Origin: Chionis minor
Lineage: Eukaryota > Chordata > Aves > Charadriiformes > Chionididae
Direction: 5' to 3'
Assembly (NCBI GenBank): GCA_013398295.1
Contig: VZSF01003227.1
Coordinates: forward strand, 161,167-225,166
DNA: 64,000 nt
In this document: positions 10,745 to 24,830 of the stretch, piece after piece
Layout of the letters: each line of letters starts with the position of its first letter
Numbering within the stretch: the stretch's first letter is position 1
Program-made: the position numbers and the translations under genes
The notes under the pieces: model-generated
What the model was told of the DNA's origin: nothing
Seen by the model: only the letters and a program-made list of their open reading frames with translations
The model's database searches: none

Positions 10745-13700
10745 ATTTGTGAAGTTTTGGGGACTTGACTTGGCAAGCTTTATGAACACAATATAAAATT
10801 TTGAAAGATTTGTTGAGATTTGTAAACAAGCTAATAAATACGGTCACTGATGTCCCTGATGTTGGAAACTTATAAACTCTTTCACTCACGCAGACACATA
10901 CACACAGTACTTGGCAAAAGAATGACAAAGTGACTTTTACCCACGCAGAGAGCACCTTAGAATCAGGGAAGTGCTGCTCTCATTCAGGTTTTCTTACCTT
11001 CTGCGCTTCTCTGCAGTGGAATAATGCCCGTTAGAGAGACTTGGGAAGACAAGAAAACTTGAATAAAATGTAGTGGGTCTGTTGGGATTTCTCTGCAGGC
11101 ATTGTGTTCCAGTTTCACTCTGTTTGTCTTGCCTTGCTTTTTCTTGCCTTGTGTTACTTGATGTGTGTGTGTATCTGTATGTGTGTGACCGTGCCAGCTA
11201 GATGCCGTCAGAAACCAAATTAAAAAAAATAATGTTAATTTGATCATTCTTTCACTGTCTGTGTTCCTCTCTGAAGTTCCTATTGTTTCTGATAGTTCTC
11301 TTGCCGGGGGGACTGGATTCTTGCCAGCTGGGTGCCAAAAGCCAGTGAAAATAAATAGATACATGCTAGGGATTGTAGAGATTAAAATACCTACCGTTCT
11401 GAATTACCCAGGGGTAATTTAGAAATACCATTTTGTTAAAGGTACCTGATCCGCTTTTATTATACACAGGATTACTGATGAATGAACCAAAGGAGAGATA
11501 ATTTTTTAAATCCTTGATTAAGAGTAGGTGTCTACCTTTTCCACCTCTTTTTTGAAAAGGTGGATGTGGTGAAAAACCAGATACTTCCTGTGACTCACCA
11601 AAGAGAGAGAAAAAAATCTAAGATAGGGCAATAAATACCTCTGTTCCTCAAACTGTGTGGTTACCTTAAAAAAAAAAAACCAAACACCAACCCCCCAAAA
11701 CCCTCCTCAGCAACTTTTCTCTTGAAGTTGGACTGTACAATCCTGCATTGTACAAACTTATTTGCAGGTTGACCACAGATCTCAATGAGACCAATCTATC
11801 CTTGAATAAGCACTTCTCTCTCTTCCATATCCCTGGGCAAAACCAATGTTCTGGAGTTAAGATTTTGTACTTAACTGTAAGATACTTGAGTGGATTTTGC
11901 TTTAATAAGATTAAAGAGAGCATGCATTTATCTGATCCAGGTAATGTGGGAAGTGCAGAGACAAAAAAACCCCCAAACCTGTAGGGAAGAGGGTAGGTTG
12001 ACGGTAAGGAATTAATAAAGAGACGTGGAGGTTAGCCTTTTGGTGCTGTTGCTGTATCTTCATGTCTCTCTCCAACATGCTGATTATATGTAGAAAAGAT
12101 CAGTTTGCAGACGCCATCTTCCAAGGGCAGAAAAATACGAAAAAGCATTCCTCAGGAGCACAATGAAAAACTACAGTGCTACATCTATTGCTTCGTTACA
12201 AGGCAAACTTTGTTTGTCTTCGCAACAATTACAGTAATCAAGTTTTTTGCAAGAGTTCCCTTCGTTCAGTAAATTTTTTTTTTTAAAAAGTCAGTAGATG
12301 AATGAAATTGCACAGAATATTTTGCGCTAGGTTTCAGTATAAAATTGAAATACATATTGAGAACAAAAAAAGTAGATTTCTGTGAAAGAGGTTATTCCCT
12401 GTCTATCTATGAAGGGGCGCTGTGGAAACCTCCATTGCTAGGAGTTGCCACAGCACTACAAAATGAGGCATACAGCATCAGTTTGCAGTGGGCAGGAGAT
12501 GGGCTTCATGACTGAGTGGATTTTTAATTTCTCAATTCTATCACTCCTTTCTCTGCCCCCTATTAGCATGGCCCTTTCAAATATTTCTCCCATAGAAAAA
12601 TACCTCCAAGACAAACCAGCCTTGTGAAGAGTAATGGCTAGCCTAATCAGATTCTCCTTTGTGTTTCTTATGAAGGCCACAGGTTCCCAAGGATTATATG
12701 GCAACAGCAGAATAGCAGAACAATGGGCAAGTTTGAGATCAGATGCTTCCTCTATTGTTTCCAAAGCAAACAGTTCCAGGAAGCATGCTGTTCCCCGCAT
12801 TAGAGCTCTGTAGAAAGACCTTATTACACTAAGTATACAGCAGGAGATACAGAAGCAGATCAATACGTGGCTAAGTGTTTTAGCCTTACTTTTATTATGT
12901 TTGACAGCGATGACAACATCATATGTGTGTCACATATAAGATGACTAATGTGTGTACATGTGTGAACCCCTTGCACAAACAGGTTTTCCCATAAACTTTT
13001 AGGGAAGAGCAAGCTCCCTGAGAGCAGATCAGAGCATGGGTTGAAACTGAAAACAAAATAAAGAATCAAACAAACCCCAAACTAATTTCAGGTCTTATGA
13101 GAAGCTGCAATGGCATCAGTGCCTGGAAACATCTACCACAAGTGGTTTCAATCCAGAATGATTTCCAGGAAGTACTTATCTGGAGTTGTGCTACAAAATG
13201 TGTCATCAGGATGTTGTCTGTGTTCCTGACCCAAAGGAGGCCGAAGAACGCTGCAAGGCAACGTGAGAAAGTAGGGAAATGAAAAAAAGAACTTTTTGTG
13301 AGAGCTGATGATTTTCTCTTGGGTGAAGATTCCCTCCAACACACCAGAAGTGAACCAACCAACACAAACCATTTTTCTGTAGATAGCTCAGTCTCTGTAG
13401 TAGGCCAGCAGCCAGATGAGGGGTTTAAAAGAAGAGTTATGGTAGTTATAAAGAGGGAAAAAATTTGCAAACACTGATAATAATACTCCTACACAGGAAG
13501 GTTTGAGCCAGTCACACTACTCCCCCCCTTTTCCAGTGAGATTCAGAGTTACATAGGAACAGGAGATTGTTTTGGCTGGGATTAGATAGCACAGATGGTA
13601 CCAAAATGTGTAACACCTACCACAAGTTCTTTAGTTTTGTATCATCTGCACAACAGTACTTCTTGGCCTTTTAACAGTTCATTCAATGGAGGAAGAGGAG

Positions 13701-16700
13701 AAAAAGACACGGGACAATTGCTGGAAATGTGCAGCAAGTGCTGTTTTATTTTATCTTTTGGGGAATCCATATAGGAGCATGCAGATAGGCTCGTATAAAA
13801 TATTGCATATATCTTCTGTGAAATGGTGTGAAACTTCACTTGGCTCTTCTCTTTTAAGAATCCCCAGAACTTGGCAAGTAAATCTCACAACACATTTGAG
13901 AGTTACATCAGTAATCATTTTGCAGATACATACAATGAGTTACAGGAATTTTAACCAGTTTTCCCAGAATCACCAAAGGAGTTCGTAGCATAGGCGGCTC
14001 TTATCTCCATGGAGCTTCTCAGGAATCCCATAGACTTTGTTTTCTGCCCTGACATAAATAGCACCAGTCTTTGGTTTTCTTCTCTGACTTTGTAGGTCTT
14101 CTACATGATCTACAATAAAACTTTCTTTTCCTGTACTAATTTTTTGAATCACTGGTACTGTAGGAATTCACCTACAACTTGTGATCCCAGGAATATTTAA
14201 CTGCCGATTCTAGTATCATGCTTTATTTAGTTCCCTTAGTTGTTATCTTCCTCTACAAAAGACACTCAATTTCTGTGCTTTCAGCAGGTTTTCCAGGGGT
14301 TCAGAAGAAAGGGAATAGAAAACATACTTCTTCCTTAGACGTATACAAAAATTTCTAATCACAGTCACTGAGATGCCACTGTGACAGACATCCTAGAAAT
14401 AATGAGACTTCCAGGTTGAGATTTTCCAGATTGCCTATTTGGTTTGATTGCAGCAGGTATTCAACACTCCTAGATAGCTTTGAAATATTCATTGTAATGT
14501 TATTTAAGAATTAGGCTGAAAGCATGGAGCGTTCCCTGAGAACTAACTAGGAAGAGCTGCTGGCCTAAATCCTCTGTCTCTTGAATACTCAGACACACAA
14601 TTTATAAGTGTTTGAGATTTTTTCCCTAACTAATGAGAAACCTTTAGCTACAGAGAGTAAAGGAAGGCACTGGGCCTCCAGAATAAATGGAGAACTGTCT
14701 GCCTGAGGACTTCTGAGATGTCTAATGCTCAGGGAAGTATTACTCTAACCACATTTATGGTGAACTCCCTATTGATACACACAATGAGCAACACGGACGT
14801 CATTGCGTTGACTTCAGCTTAACTCTGCTGCAGAAGGACATGGGCTGCTGGCTTGTTCTCACACGTACTTCTGAAGAACTTACATTTAGGATAATGATGA
14901 AACTTCAGTCGGTGAATTAGGTCTGAAAATGTATCCGGGCAAGAGGAATAAGTGATTTTCAATGTGTCAGGAATGTGAGGCAAATGCAAAGTGTAATTCA
15001 AAGTCATTATACCACTTGCTGTAAATATTGTTTTCATAAAGCCAGCCTACTCATATACTCAGATAACCCATCCTATTATTCTGGCAGCTACAGGACTCCT
15101 GAATCACACCTACTTGAACCTGAGGGATTAGAGGTTTCGCTCTTTAAATAGCATAGGTGCGGGGCTAGCCACATTTTTCAGACCTCTTTGGAGAAGCAGA
15201 ATTGATTTTTTTTTTTTAAACAAAAAATCATTCAGGGCCCCAAAATAGACATAAGCGAGTCTCCTCCTTTTGTAATTGTGTTTTTGAAAATCAGACACGT
15301 AAAATCTTTTGTAGCTGTGGTCTCAAAACTCTCTTTTGTGGCAACACTGGTGCACTGTAATTGGTTGAGTACTGCTATCCAGCCTGAGAGGGTGACCTTT
15401 CACACTCTGCCCTAAAAGAACACTATAGAAAGAGAGGTGGCGTAATCTGGGTTAAAGGCTTCTTACTAACATGTTGAGAGCTTGTTTCACACACACACAA
15501 ACAGTTGCACGAAAGCCCCAGCCTGATGATAACTTAGCACTTTAGTGTGGTGCTCTTGAGACAGCCCTCTTCTGAGAGAATAAAGAAGGGGCCCTTAGTT
15601 GAAATGCAGGACTGAAGCTCTTCATAACCACCGGGCAACTGTTACGAGGGAAAAAGAAAGTTAAAAGAGATGAGAACAAAAGGGGCTATCCTTGTTACAA
15701 GGCTCTGGTTCTAGACCTCAAAAACTCCTCTCCCCTAATCTTTGTATTATATTTCTCTGTATAGCCCCAGGTTTTGACAGTGAAATCGCTTGTCTTTCTG
15801 GGCCAGCATATTCAGTGCTGTTTAAGAAATTCCCGTGGACCTGTCTTTTTCATGATCTCTTCGTACACGAAGAAAGAACATCTTTGCTTATTTGGTTAAG
15901 AAGTGAAAAGAATGGGCTATTTCTAAGGTTAGGCAATTAGAGCCAAGATGGAGCTTAAACAGCATAGACTCTAAAAACTGTACTGTTATATTTAGGTCAT
16001 AGGAACAGGTGAAGATTTGCTTGCCTAGGTTGTGAGCGGACTTGAGACTTTTACGTTTGACTTCAGAGGGATCGAAATCACAGCCAGCTTATTCCAAGTC
16101 GCCGACGTGGGTGAAGGTGCTGGGTGCCATGAGCGCAACGTGATCCCTTAGTTTGCAAAGCCTCCCCAGGGCTAGCTACGTGCCCTGGGCTGGTGGGTCA
16201 TGGGAACGGCTTCTTGCCTCTCCGTAGTCCCCCTTGCCTCTCCGTTTTCTAATGCTTGCTTCAACATTGATTAATATGGTACAGCTGTCTCGTGCAGCTT
16301 ATCACTTTACATTTCGTTTTCCCACCTTACTCCTTTTCTAGGCTTTCTTTTCCGTGTGTCCCAATTTTCTTACAAATTCCCACATATTCAACAGTTTACT
16401 ATTCCAAATTACCTGTGTATTACTACTGCATGTGTAGTTAATAATAAATTGTCACACACTGCCAGTGATTCTTGTTAGAAAAAATAAAGGCTATTTAGAA
16501 ATTATTTTAGTGCAGTTTCCTATCTACTTGTATCCCATATGATTTGAACAAAGTAAAATGAGATGATATAGTTCTATATTTATCACAGCATTAGACTCAT
16601 ACAGGATTTTCTTCTGGCTAACAGTTAATGGGACCAGGGAGCTCCAAAGTCAGTGCTGAAAGTCTCGTTTGACTGTGGACCTTATGGACCATAGTAGTCC

Positions 16701-18930
16701 TCCTTAACTTCATGAAGTTGCATGTCAGGTAGTGCAAAGTACCTGAGCACTTTTTTTTAGTGTTTCTGTTAGCTAAATGTTCTTTGTGTCCTCTGGAACG
16801 GACTTAAGCTTTGTTAGCCCTGTGTACATTTCTGACTCATTTTCGGTCTTCTTAATTACCGTTTTGATACTTTGTGTTTTAAAATCTTTCAGAACTGGCA
16901 AGTAAATTTAGAACTCTCTCCTCTGTAAAGAAGCCCCAGGGGGATGATGAAGATTGCAACCATCAGGTAACTTTGCTTCTTCATGGAAGCCCCAGAAGTG
17001 GTCACCCAGGCTGGTGGACCAGCCCTGGAGAGGACCAACAAGACAACTAACCACTCAGAGTCGCAATATCTGATTCTTAGCCAAGCAAATTGAACACTGT
17101 TGAAGTTCAATTTCTTCTGGGTTAAAACTTGACCTCTTTGCCTTTGGAGACTGAGGTTCAAGTTCCATTAATTTACAGGCCAGAATATATTTGATGAGTT
17201 CATCATAGCCCATGGTGGGGACATTTTGTCACCGCACAATGCAGCATGATTGGCAGCTGCTTCCTAAGAGTGGCCTGTGGCTGCGCTAGGAAAGGTTGCA
17301 GCTGCTTGTGATGGAGAGCCATTGGCAGTCAGCGGTGGGGACTTGCCTCCAGCATCCCTTTGAACCGTGCAGAGCACTGGCTGGCCTTCCACATCCCTCA
17401 CTTTGGGGTTCACCCAATTCTTCACCTCACACCTACAATTTGGGAAATAAATTGCTTTACTCCTGACAGATGAGCTAGTTTATGTATAGGAGCAATTGCG
17501 TATCCAAAATGTATTTATAGATACATCCAAACAAAATGATTGCAGGAGGACTGCACAGAGAAACACTGTCATTAAAAAAAAAAAAAAAAAAAGGAAAGGG
17601 AAACTGCAAATTTTATTTCTAAACCTTTCCACCAGGAAAGGTTACGAAATTTAGGGAAATGAGCCGCAGCTGACATGCCTGACAAATAACTCTCATGGAA
17701 TCAATAAAGTGAGTTTATTTGTGCCATCTTTTACAGGAAGGGCTGTGCGTGAGTTTTGTAGCATTGCCACTGGGGTTGCTGAAACACCAGGCTGGTGATC
17801 AACATTTTGGATGCTCATGAATAACCGGAATATGAGCACCTTAGAGCACAAATTCAACAAAGGTTTTTTCAAGTTCATCATCACATATGAGATTGCATCA
17901 TTCATAGTGGCATTTATAGCCATCAGTACTATACAACCCATGGTAACAGATGACATTGCATGCTGAAAGAGGCCGTGAAAGGTCTTTCATACTGTTTCCT
18001 GCTCCTAATGACAGCTTTTACTGCCAGTTAGGACAGAATCCAAACACATGAAGTCATGATGGCTGTAGGTGTTGATTTGGATACGAAATGTATAACCTAG
18101 CTTATGCAGCACCAATTAACAGGGCAAGTTTTGCAGTACACGTGTAGTATACAAAATGCTAGAGAAAACTATAGGGGAAGGGACAGAGAGAATGGGCAGG
18201 AGGTCGGATGTTACCCTGTCAGAAAACAATTTGATGTACAGAAGTATTTTGTGTTAAAAATGTGTTCGGACACTTCCGCACATAATCATTTGGACATCAT
18301 GCCCTTAGAGTCTATTCCAATTTACCATAAAAGAATATACATGTCTGGGTCCAACTAGTAGGTTTCTCAGCTGGATGCGAGTGACATTTATATCCCTTTG
18401 TATACATGTTTTTGTTTGTGTGTGTGTATTCTGCACGTGTATTTTCTTGTTTAGCCAAAACTTCCACATCTATAGAAAGCTCATGAATATTTTATAGCTT
18501 TTGTTCATGAATTCATTCATGAGTTTTATAAATAGTGATAATTTGAAAAAATAATATGTCTGAAAGGCAATACCACTTTACCTATGAATGACCTCTTTCT
18601 CTTTTTATTTTCCCTAGTTTGGATATGTTTTCCCAAACAGTCTGTGAAAGCGTTTACTGGTCTGTTCAGTTTTACTGAACCTGGGGCAAAAATACTCGTA
18701 CAAAAATGAACGTGTCCCTATACTCACTGTGTATAGTTACATCTCTTCCAGCCCATCGTTAACCAGAGGCTGTTCAAGGCATGGAATCAGGATCTCTGCC
18801 AGGCAAATGTGTTGGTCAGTGCAGGCTTTGGGCCATGCTGTGCAGGATGGGTCCGGTGTTGCCTACGGGTTCTCTGCTCCCCAGGACCAGCCTGGCGTTG
18901 ACAGCTGATCCTAGCCCACATTCCCTTTTG
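10745..18930. other. Long gene-free unique stretch
   Basis: About 8 kb holds no recognisable gene or RNA. Simple repeats include an interrupted TG tract at 11162-11188 and an A19 tract at 17574-17592. Minus-strand open frames of 135 codons (12456-12863) and 134 codons (13066-13470) show no domain I know and no sensible splice or start context, so they are treated as chance. Confidence 0.5.
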
Positions 18931-18934
18931 GAGC

Positions 18935-19270
18935 AGAATCGTAGAATCATAGAATCACTTGGGTTGGAAGACACCTTCAAGATCATCGAGTCCAACCATA
19001 AACCTATGCCAAAACCACCCCTAACCCATGTCCCTCAGCACCACGTCTGCCCGGCTTTTAAATACCTCCAGGGACGGCGATTGCTCCACCTCCCTGGGCA
19101 GCCTGTTCCAATGCTTGATAACCCTTTCGGTAAAGAAGTTTTTCCTAATATCCAACCTATACCTCCCCTGGCACAACTTGAGGCCATTTCCTCTTGTCCT
19201 GTCGCTTGTTACTTGGGAGAAGAGATTGACCCCCACCTCACTACAACCTTCTGTCAGGATAGGTTGTATA
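18935..19270 (-). repeat. CR1 LINE, 5'-truncated 3' end
   Basis: The plus strand begins with the tandem AGAATC(A/G)T terminus and continues with 'gggttggaagacaccttc', 'gatcatcgagtccaacca', 'ctccctgggcagcctgttcc' and 'ggtaaagaagtttttcctaa'. This is the reverse complement of the CR1 3' untranslated region. Only about 335 bases remain of an element that is about 4.5 kb when complete, the usual 5' truncation of CR1. Part of the reverse transcriptase gene is not present, so it is not autonomous. A 193-codon frame crossing it is not a gene. Confidence 0.95.
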
Positions 19271-19280
19271 ATATACATAA

Positions 19281-19292
19281 TGTGTGTGTGCG

Positions 19293-19323
<31 letters not shown>
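19281..19323. repeat. (TG)n microsatellite
   Basis: A nearly pure TG run with two interruptions lies just beyond the truncated 5' end of the neighbouring CR1. It is likely polymorphic. It generates spurious His-Thr and Cys-Val repeat peptides in translation. Confidence 0.95.
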
Positions 19324-22300
19324 ACAGGCACGCGTGTGCATGTAAGAAGTAATATAGGGTAATCCCCTTCCGATGACAGAAGTTGCAAGTGGTTACAAGT
19401 AGCAGACCTGCTTTCAGATGCCTGAGGTAACTGTCTATAAGGTGCAAGGTAAAGAAATAATGAATTACACTTACTGGTTAAAACGGGGGAAATGATATAT
19501 GATAGCATGCTTTTATTGCAAGTGCTTTGATTCAACACGAGGCAGGGTTTTTGGTGAAAGAAGTGTCAAGACACAGAGTATTTTTCTGCAGTTAAAGGTT
19601 GAGTTTAAGTAATCACCCAGTGCAATTTCACCCGTATCAGGTGTTCGCAACTACAATGCATACAGGGGGAGGAAAAAAAGTGAAAGATGGAAGCAGAGAG
19701 GAAAAACATCCCCTAAATTCTGAACATGCAGTCTTGCTGAGTAACCACATTCATAACCGAGTGGGAGAGAATTGTTCTGACAACGCAAGACTACTAATTT
19801 TGCTGAATTAACAGCACTACTAGTAGTGGGTGGAGGGGAAGATGGGGAAAAAAAAAAGAAAGAGATTTGTTACAAACCTTCTCTGGATTATTAATTACCA
19901 GGTGGTATAAAAGTTGTGTTCTACAGTGTCACAAAAAGTTCGGTTGCATCTTTCTGGTGTGTTGCTTAAGCAACTAAATATCTGGAGCAACATGCTTAAA
20001 AGAACAAGATGCGTATTTATATTTTAAAATTAAAGCAGGCTTATCCTTGCTGGCAAAAGAAAAAAAGCCAGAAGAACAACTTGGATTCCTTCTTTGCTCT
20101 AAAGCAGAGGGCATTTCACTGAGGGTCTTTAAATTAACATAAACTTTTTTTATTCCTCACATTTGGAAAGACATGAGTCTAAGATTATTCTCTATTGAAA
20201 AGATTAATATTTTCAGTGCAAACTTTGGAATCCACTTGGACAGCCCAGAGCTTCCAGCTGTTATTTATGCTATTAGCTAGAAAATCCCAGTGCCATTCTT
20301 TTCAAACAAAATTAATAAAAAAAGCTCTATTGAGTTAATTTTGTGGAATTATGTTAATAAGCACAATTTGCACCGTGCAGGTTTACTTTGTGGTTTGTGG
20401 TGAGTTTGTAGAGGTTTTGCGAGCAAACCCAAATGTGGTGACAGCAAAACCTTTCCAAAGCACAGCCTTTTATGCTCTAAGCACAGAATTTCCTTTTGTG
20501 GTCGTGTGTGACGTGGTTTTTGGATAATAAATGTCTGTAATAAGGTTCCTTAGGTTGGCTCAAAGGGCCTGTGCCTCTGTTTTTAATGGCTGCCTTTGGA
20601 GGAGTTTTGGTTACATATATTTTCTTAGAATTTGAGCACTTCTTACAGACAGCATTTAATGACCTAGAGGCTGATCCAGAGATGTATTGCTCACTCACCA
20701 CTTCAGACCACGAGTGCTGACAATATACCTCTGTATTACCTTGGCGAGCCATTCAGACACATTTTTTTTCCAATGGAGGCATCCGAAAGAGGTGGCTGAA
20801 GGCGAATTAGCTTCAGTTGGCTTCGTGGCCCATTGCATGTGCAGTTAAGGGAAATTTTGAGCTTCTCTAATTTTTCTCAGTCAATACCAGGAGTCCCTCA
20901 AAGGGCTGGAAGGAGCTGGAGCCGCTCTGCTCTCCCCCGGGATGGCAGCACGGTGGGAGTGCAGCCGCCCCCGCTCAGGCGTTCTGCACCGGGAGCATAT
21001 GTACAGCAGAAGTTTTCCAACTTCATATTTCATAATTTCATCCTCCTCAAATCTAAACTGGTGAAAGAAGAAATATGCCCCTTGTGACAGTCTGGATCAT
21101 CTAAACTGATACTATTTTTGTGGTGGAAGGGAGGGCAGAGGAAGGAACCACATTTGCTATAGAAACTGGTTTCTATTCCTACATAATAAAAAAGCAGATG
21201 AGGTACTGATTTAAAAAAAAAAAAAAAAGCTGAAAGAGGAACCAACATGTTGCCAAATGCAAACCTACCGAAAAACCCCAACAAAGAGCCCAACCACCGA
21301 AAAAACATGCCTTTTGTAAGGCGCTCTTTGTCGCGAATCAGTAAAAGTTGATTCCTGTAATGAATTAAAATATTCCAAAAGCTTAAAGCCTCTATCACAG
21401 TTGACCTTTAAGGCATGTAGCAGCAAAGAAGTTAATACACTTTGCACATGTTGCAGAGCAACAGGTGGTAGAGAAACCCATGCGGGCTCCTTGCATTCCT
21501 TACTTTTCAAACTGGTGGCCCCTGGTATTCTGGGATTTACACTACCTCCCCCAGGCTCTGACTGACAAGCTAATCGGTGTGCTGGGAAGCCCTGAGCTAT
21601 TGATTCCACTGTAACAGAACACCTCCCCGTCAATGAAACTGCAATGAAATGCTTCAACAACGAAGAAAGGGAGGCATTAGGCTGTTGAGCAACTGGAAGA
21701 AATTTGCTTGTAGGTAGTGCGGCAGAAATGAAAAGGCTCTCGGGGGCACAAGCTTGAAAAGCCAGGTTATTAAAAAAGCCACAAAGCTGGAGTCTGGCTG
21801 AGTGGAGAAAAATAGTTATGGCTCAGTTAGGCGTATCTAAAAGGAGGAGGGAGGGGAACGCAGCTTTCAAAATTGCGTTAATCCCCCATGTACTTAATTT
21901 CTTTTCTTTTATGGCAGCTTGTAGTATAGCAACAAGTATTCAAGCAGTTAATAATTTTAAACAGTTTAGCTTTCCGAAGGCAATATATCTTTAGCCTTAA
22001 TTAAAATTTTATTTTAGTAGGGGGAAAATATTAAAATGACATTCTGATCATCCTCTAAGATGGAAAATATATGATAATATGAATATTTTATTAGACAAAC
22101 TATTATTAAACAGCTGGTGCAAAAATCTTAGCTACGGATTAGGTGGGTTTGTTTGAAATGCAGGTCACTGTTTCTTCATAGTGGCCCGAGAGCCTTCAAC
22201 TCATAGCGATGACCACTGACACACCACCTGCAAACATGAAGGTCCTAATATCTTGTACCAGAATCCTCATAACCCAGAGGCAGAACTGGATACTTGCAGT

Positions 22301-24539
22301 GCCAGCCCTGGGGGTGCTTCCCATTTTGGGGTAAAAAGCATGCCCAACACATTACCTGGGCACGTCTCTCCGGTGGTGGGTCTGTACTTGGATTAAGAGA
22401 GGTGCTCTTTGCTTCAGGAGAGCTGAAGGGATGGGTGTCAGGAGATGAGTCAGCTTGGCCATATTAATTTGGGGGGGAGTCACAGGCGAGCTGTCAGAGA
22501 TGAGCTTTGAGGCTGGAATTTGCATCTGCCATTAATTCAGGAGCCGGAGTTTGCTGACCTTCAGGCAACGTGCACGTCCGATCTATTTACTCAGTCTTTT
22601 CCCGAGTGAGCTGTCAGTTTTTCTTTTGGAAAGTTCTCTCCCCCCTGCGTGGGTCGTTGAGCACAATAAAAAATGTGTAGGCCTTGATTGCACACGAAGC
22701 AAAACGGTGACTCGCTTAGGCGGCCAGATTAATTTTTCAATGACAATAAAATGGCTGACATTGTACATAAAGTGAAACCAGCAAAAGTGGCCTTTTTGGA
22801 AATTTCCTGTCCCATCAATTATCTCCTGTTATAGGCTCAAGACTTTTGCCTTGAACAAACAATGGAGATGGCTTTTCTGCACACTGTTGTGGGTTGGTTT
22901 TTCATTTTTTTTGATGGTGGTGGAGCCATCTATCTGAGTCTATATATGAAAATATATATATAAATATATATAGGGGCTGTCTTCCTGTAATGGCGTGCTC
23001 TGCGTATCAAGGGGATGGGGAAGGCGGATGCCGAAGGTTAGGTTCAATTCGCTTGGCATCTTAACCCATGTGTTAAGCATATGTGGCCCAGCTTGGCCAC
23101 CTTTGCCCACAGGAGCTGTGCTCGAGTGAGTACTGAGCATCTCATGGCAGCGATGGGCAGAGCTGGGGGAGCGATGCCTGGCTGGCTCCACAGTCACAAT
23201 AACACAGAGAACATCCACGGGTTAAAAAGGGAGTGAAGGAGGCAGAGAAAGTATTAAAAGAAAATAACCCTAAAAACTTAAAATCACAGAAACCCAACTC
23301 CTACCCATGTTGAAGCCAATCAGAATATTGACTTTGATTTCATTTTGACCAGAAAGGAAAAAAAAATAAAATCCTTCTTTTATTAAATATATTCTGGCTG
23401 ATGAAGAGTGGCACATGCGCAAATAATGAGTCTTTCCTAAAGCTGACCCGTGTCTGTTTGCCTTAGTTCTGTTCTTGTCCTTGGATGAAATTCCTCCGAG
23501 GTTGACGGACATTCACCGAAAGCTTGGATTTGTGTCAGCAGCATTAATTAAGCTGAATCCAGAAATATGCAGCCCAAAACAGAGCAGTTCTGTTTTACAT
23601 TTGTGCAGTCTGGGCCAAACTCTCATGGACTTTCCGCTCATCAAAATGAAATGCTCCTGCCATGAAATGTATATGAGCAACATACAGCTCAGCTGAATAG
23701 CAGGCCGACAGCTGTAGACCTAACTAATAAATTCCCTGAATACCATGTTATCAATGTTTGAGATGTTCTTCTAACCCCAGATAGGCCTACTAGTATTTTT
23801 TTAGATTAATTCATTTTGGTCTGATAGAGGTTTAAATTTGAGAGACTTAAGTGGTTATCTGATGACATGAAAAAAACACAGAAGAACATAGTGTGTCCAT
23901 TTTTAATGTGAGAATTTTTCAAACTTTTGCAGCATTTCTGTTTTATGCTGGGAATGTTACCTAATAAAAAAAAGTAATTTTGAACTCTTTTATTTCACCA
24001 ATTAGACAGTAGTGTTTTACAAGTAATTTTCCATTAAAAATTTTAGTCTCATTTTTCCTTTAAGTGTCTGTAAATTAAGTTTTTTCCTGATCAAGAAATT
24101 GAAACATTGAAAGCTTTGAGTCCTTTTCCAGTCTTTAAACTATGTGCTCATGTGGACTCTAAAACTGGACAAAACCTATGTCTCAAGTCTAGCTCCTACC
24201 AGTTCCTATACAGACTGTTTTCTTTCTGTTTCTTTGCTTTACTATAAGCATATTTTACAGATTATCATGAACAGGAGGGGTAGAGGGTGGAGGCCTGGAG
24301 ATAGGGAGTTCTCTTCTGCTATTCAGACAGAGAAATAAAAAGAAAATAATTTCTCAAGATGATCTAAGTCAGGAAGTTTAAAAATAACCAAAGATGACTG
24401 GAACACCTTGGAGAAGATAATCAGATCCGTTTATTCCAGATGATTGTTAATAACCCCTGTAATTATTGACTATTATTAGTGAAAATGTAAAAGCAACTAA
24501 TAGTTGGTTAAAAAAAAAAGCGAAAGTATAAACCTCAGA

Positions 24540-24830
24540 AATTTAATGCAAATGGGGTTGATTCCTCTTCAATCAATGGGCCTTTAAGCTTCCTCCAGGC
24601 TTTAGATCTGCAGAGAAGTCAGTACTGGCATGGCTTATAGCGGCTGTTAATGCAACACATGCCTATCATTTGCTGTTGACAGGCATTAATAAAAACCTAA
24701 TCTGAGGAAATTATGAAAAACCTACATATTATGCAATCTGGTTTATGTTTTGGCATGTGGCAAGCATTGGTCAAATACAAAGGAAACCATCATGTATAAA
24801 CTTTATTGCCATTGTTTCCACTGTAAGGGC
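24540..24830. promoter_or_regulatory. Candidate conserved regulatory element
   Basis: A perfect POU octamer ATGCAAAT at 24546-24553 is followed by a MEIS/TGIF-like TGACAG at 24677-24682, TAAT cores and a SOX-like CATTGTT at 24810-24816. The sequence has no repeat character. Function is inferred from motif density alone. Confidence 0.25.

Noticed and set aside
10981..11364. 126-codon minus-strand frame with Thr-His repeats
   Set aside because: The repeat part comes from the TG microsatellite. Nothing else is recognisable.
12456..13470. Two minus-strand open frames of 135 and 134 codons
   Set aside because: No domain, signal or splice evidence. Overlapping alternative frames occur, so they look like chance.
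18781..19362. 193-codon plus-strand open frame
   Set aside because: Most of it translates the antisense of a CR1 3' untranslated region and then the TG microsatellite.
22180..22330. Possible CR1 middle segment ('gcagaactggatacttgcag')
   Set aside because: Only one short phrase resembles the CR1 'agaactggacacag' block. The flanks do not continue the match.
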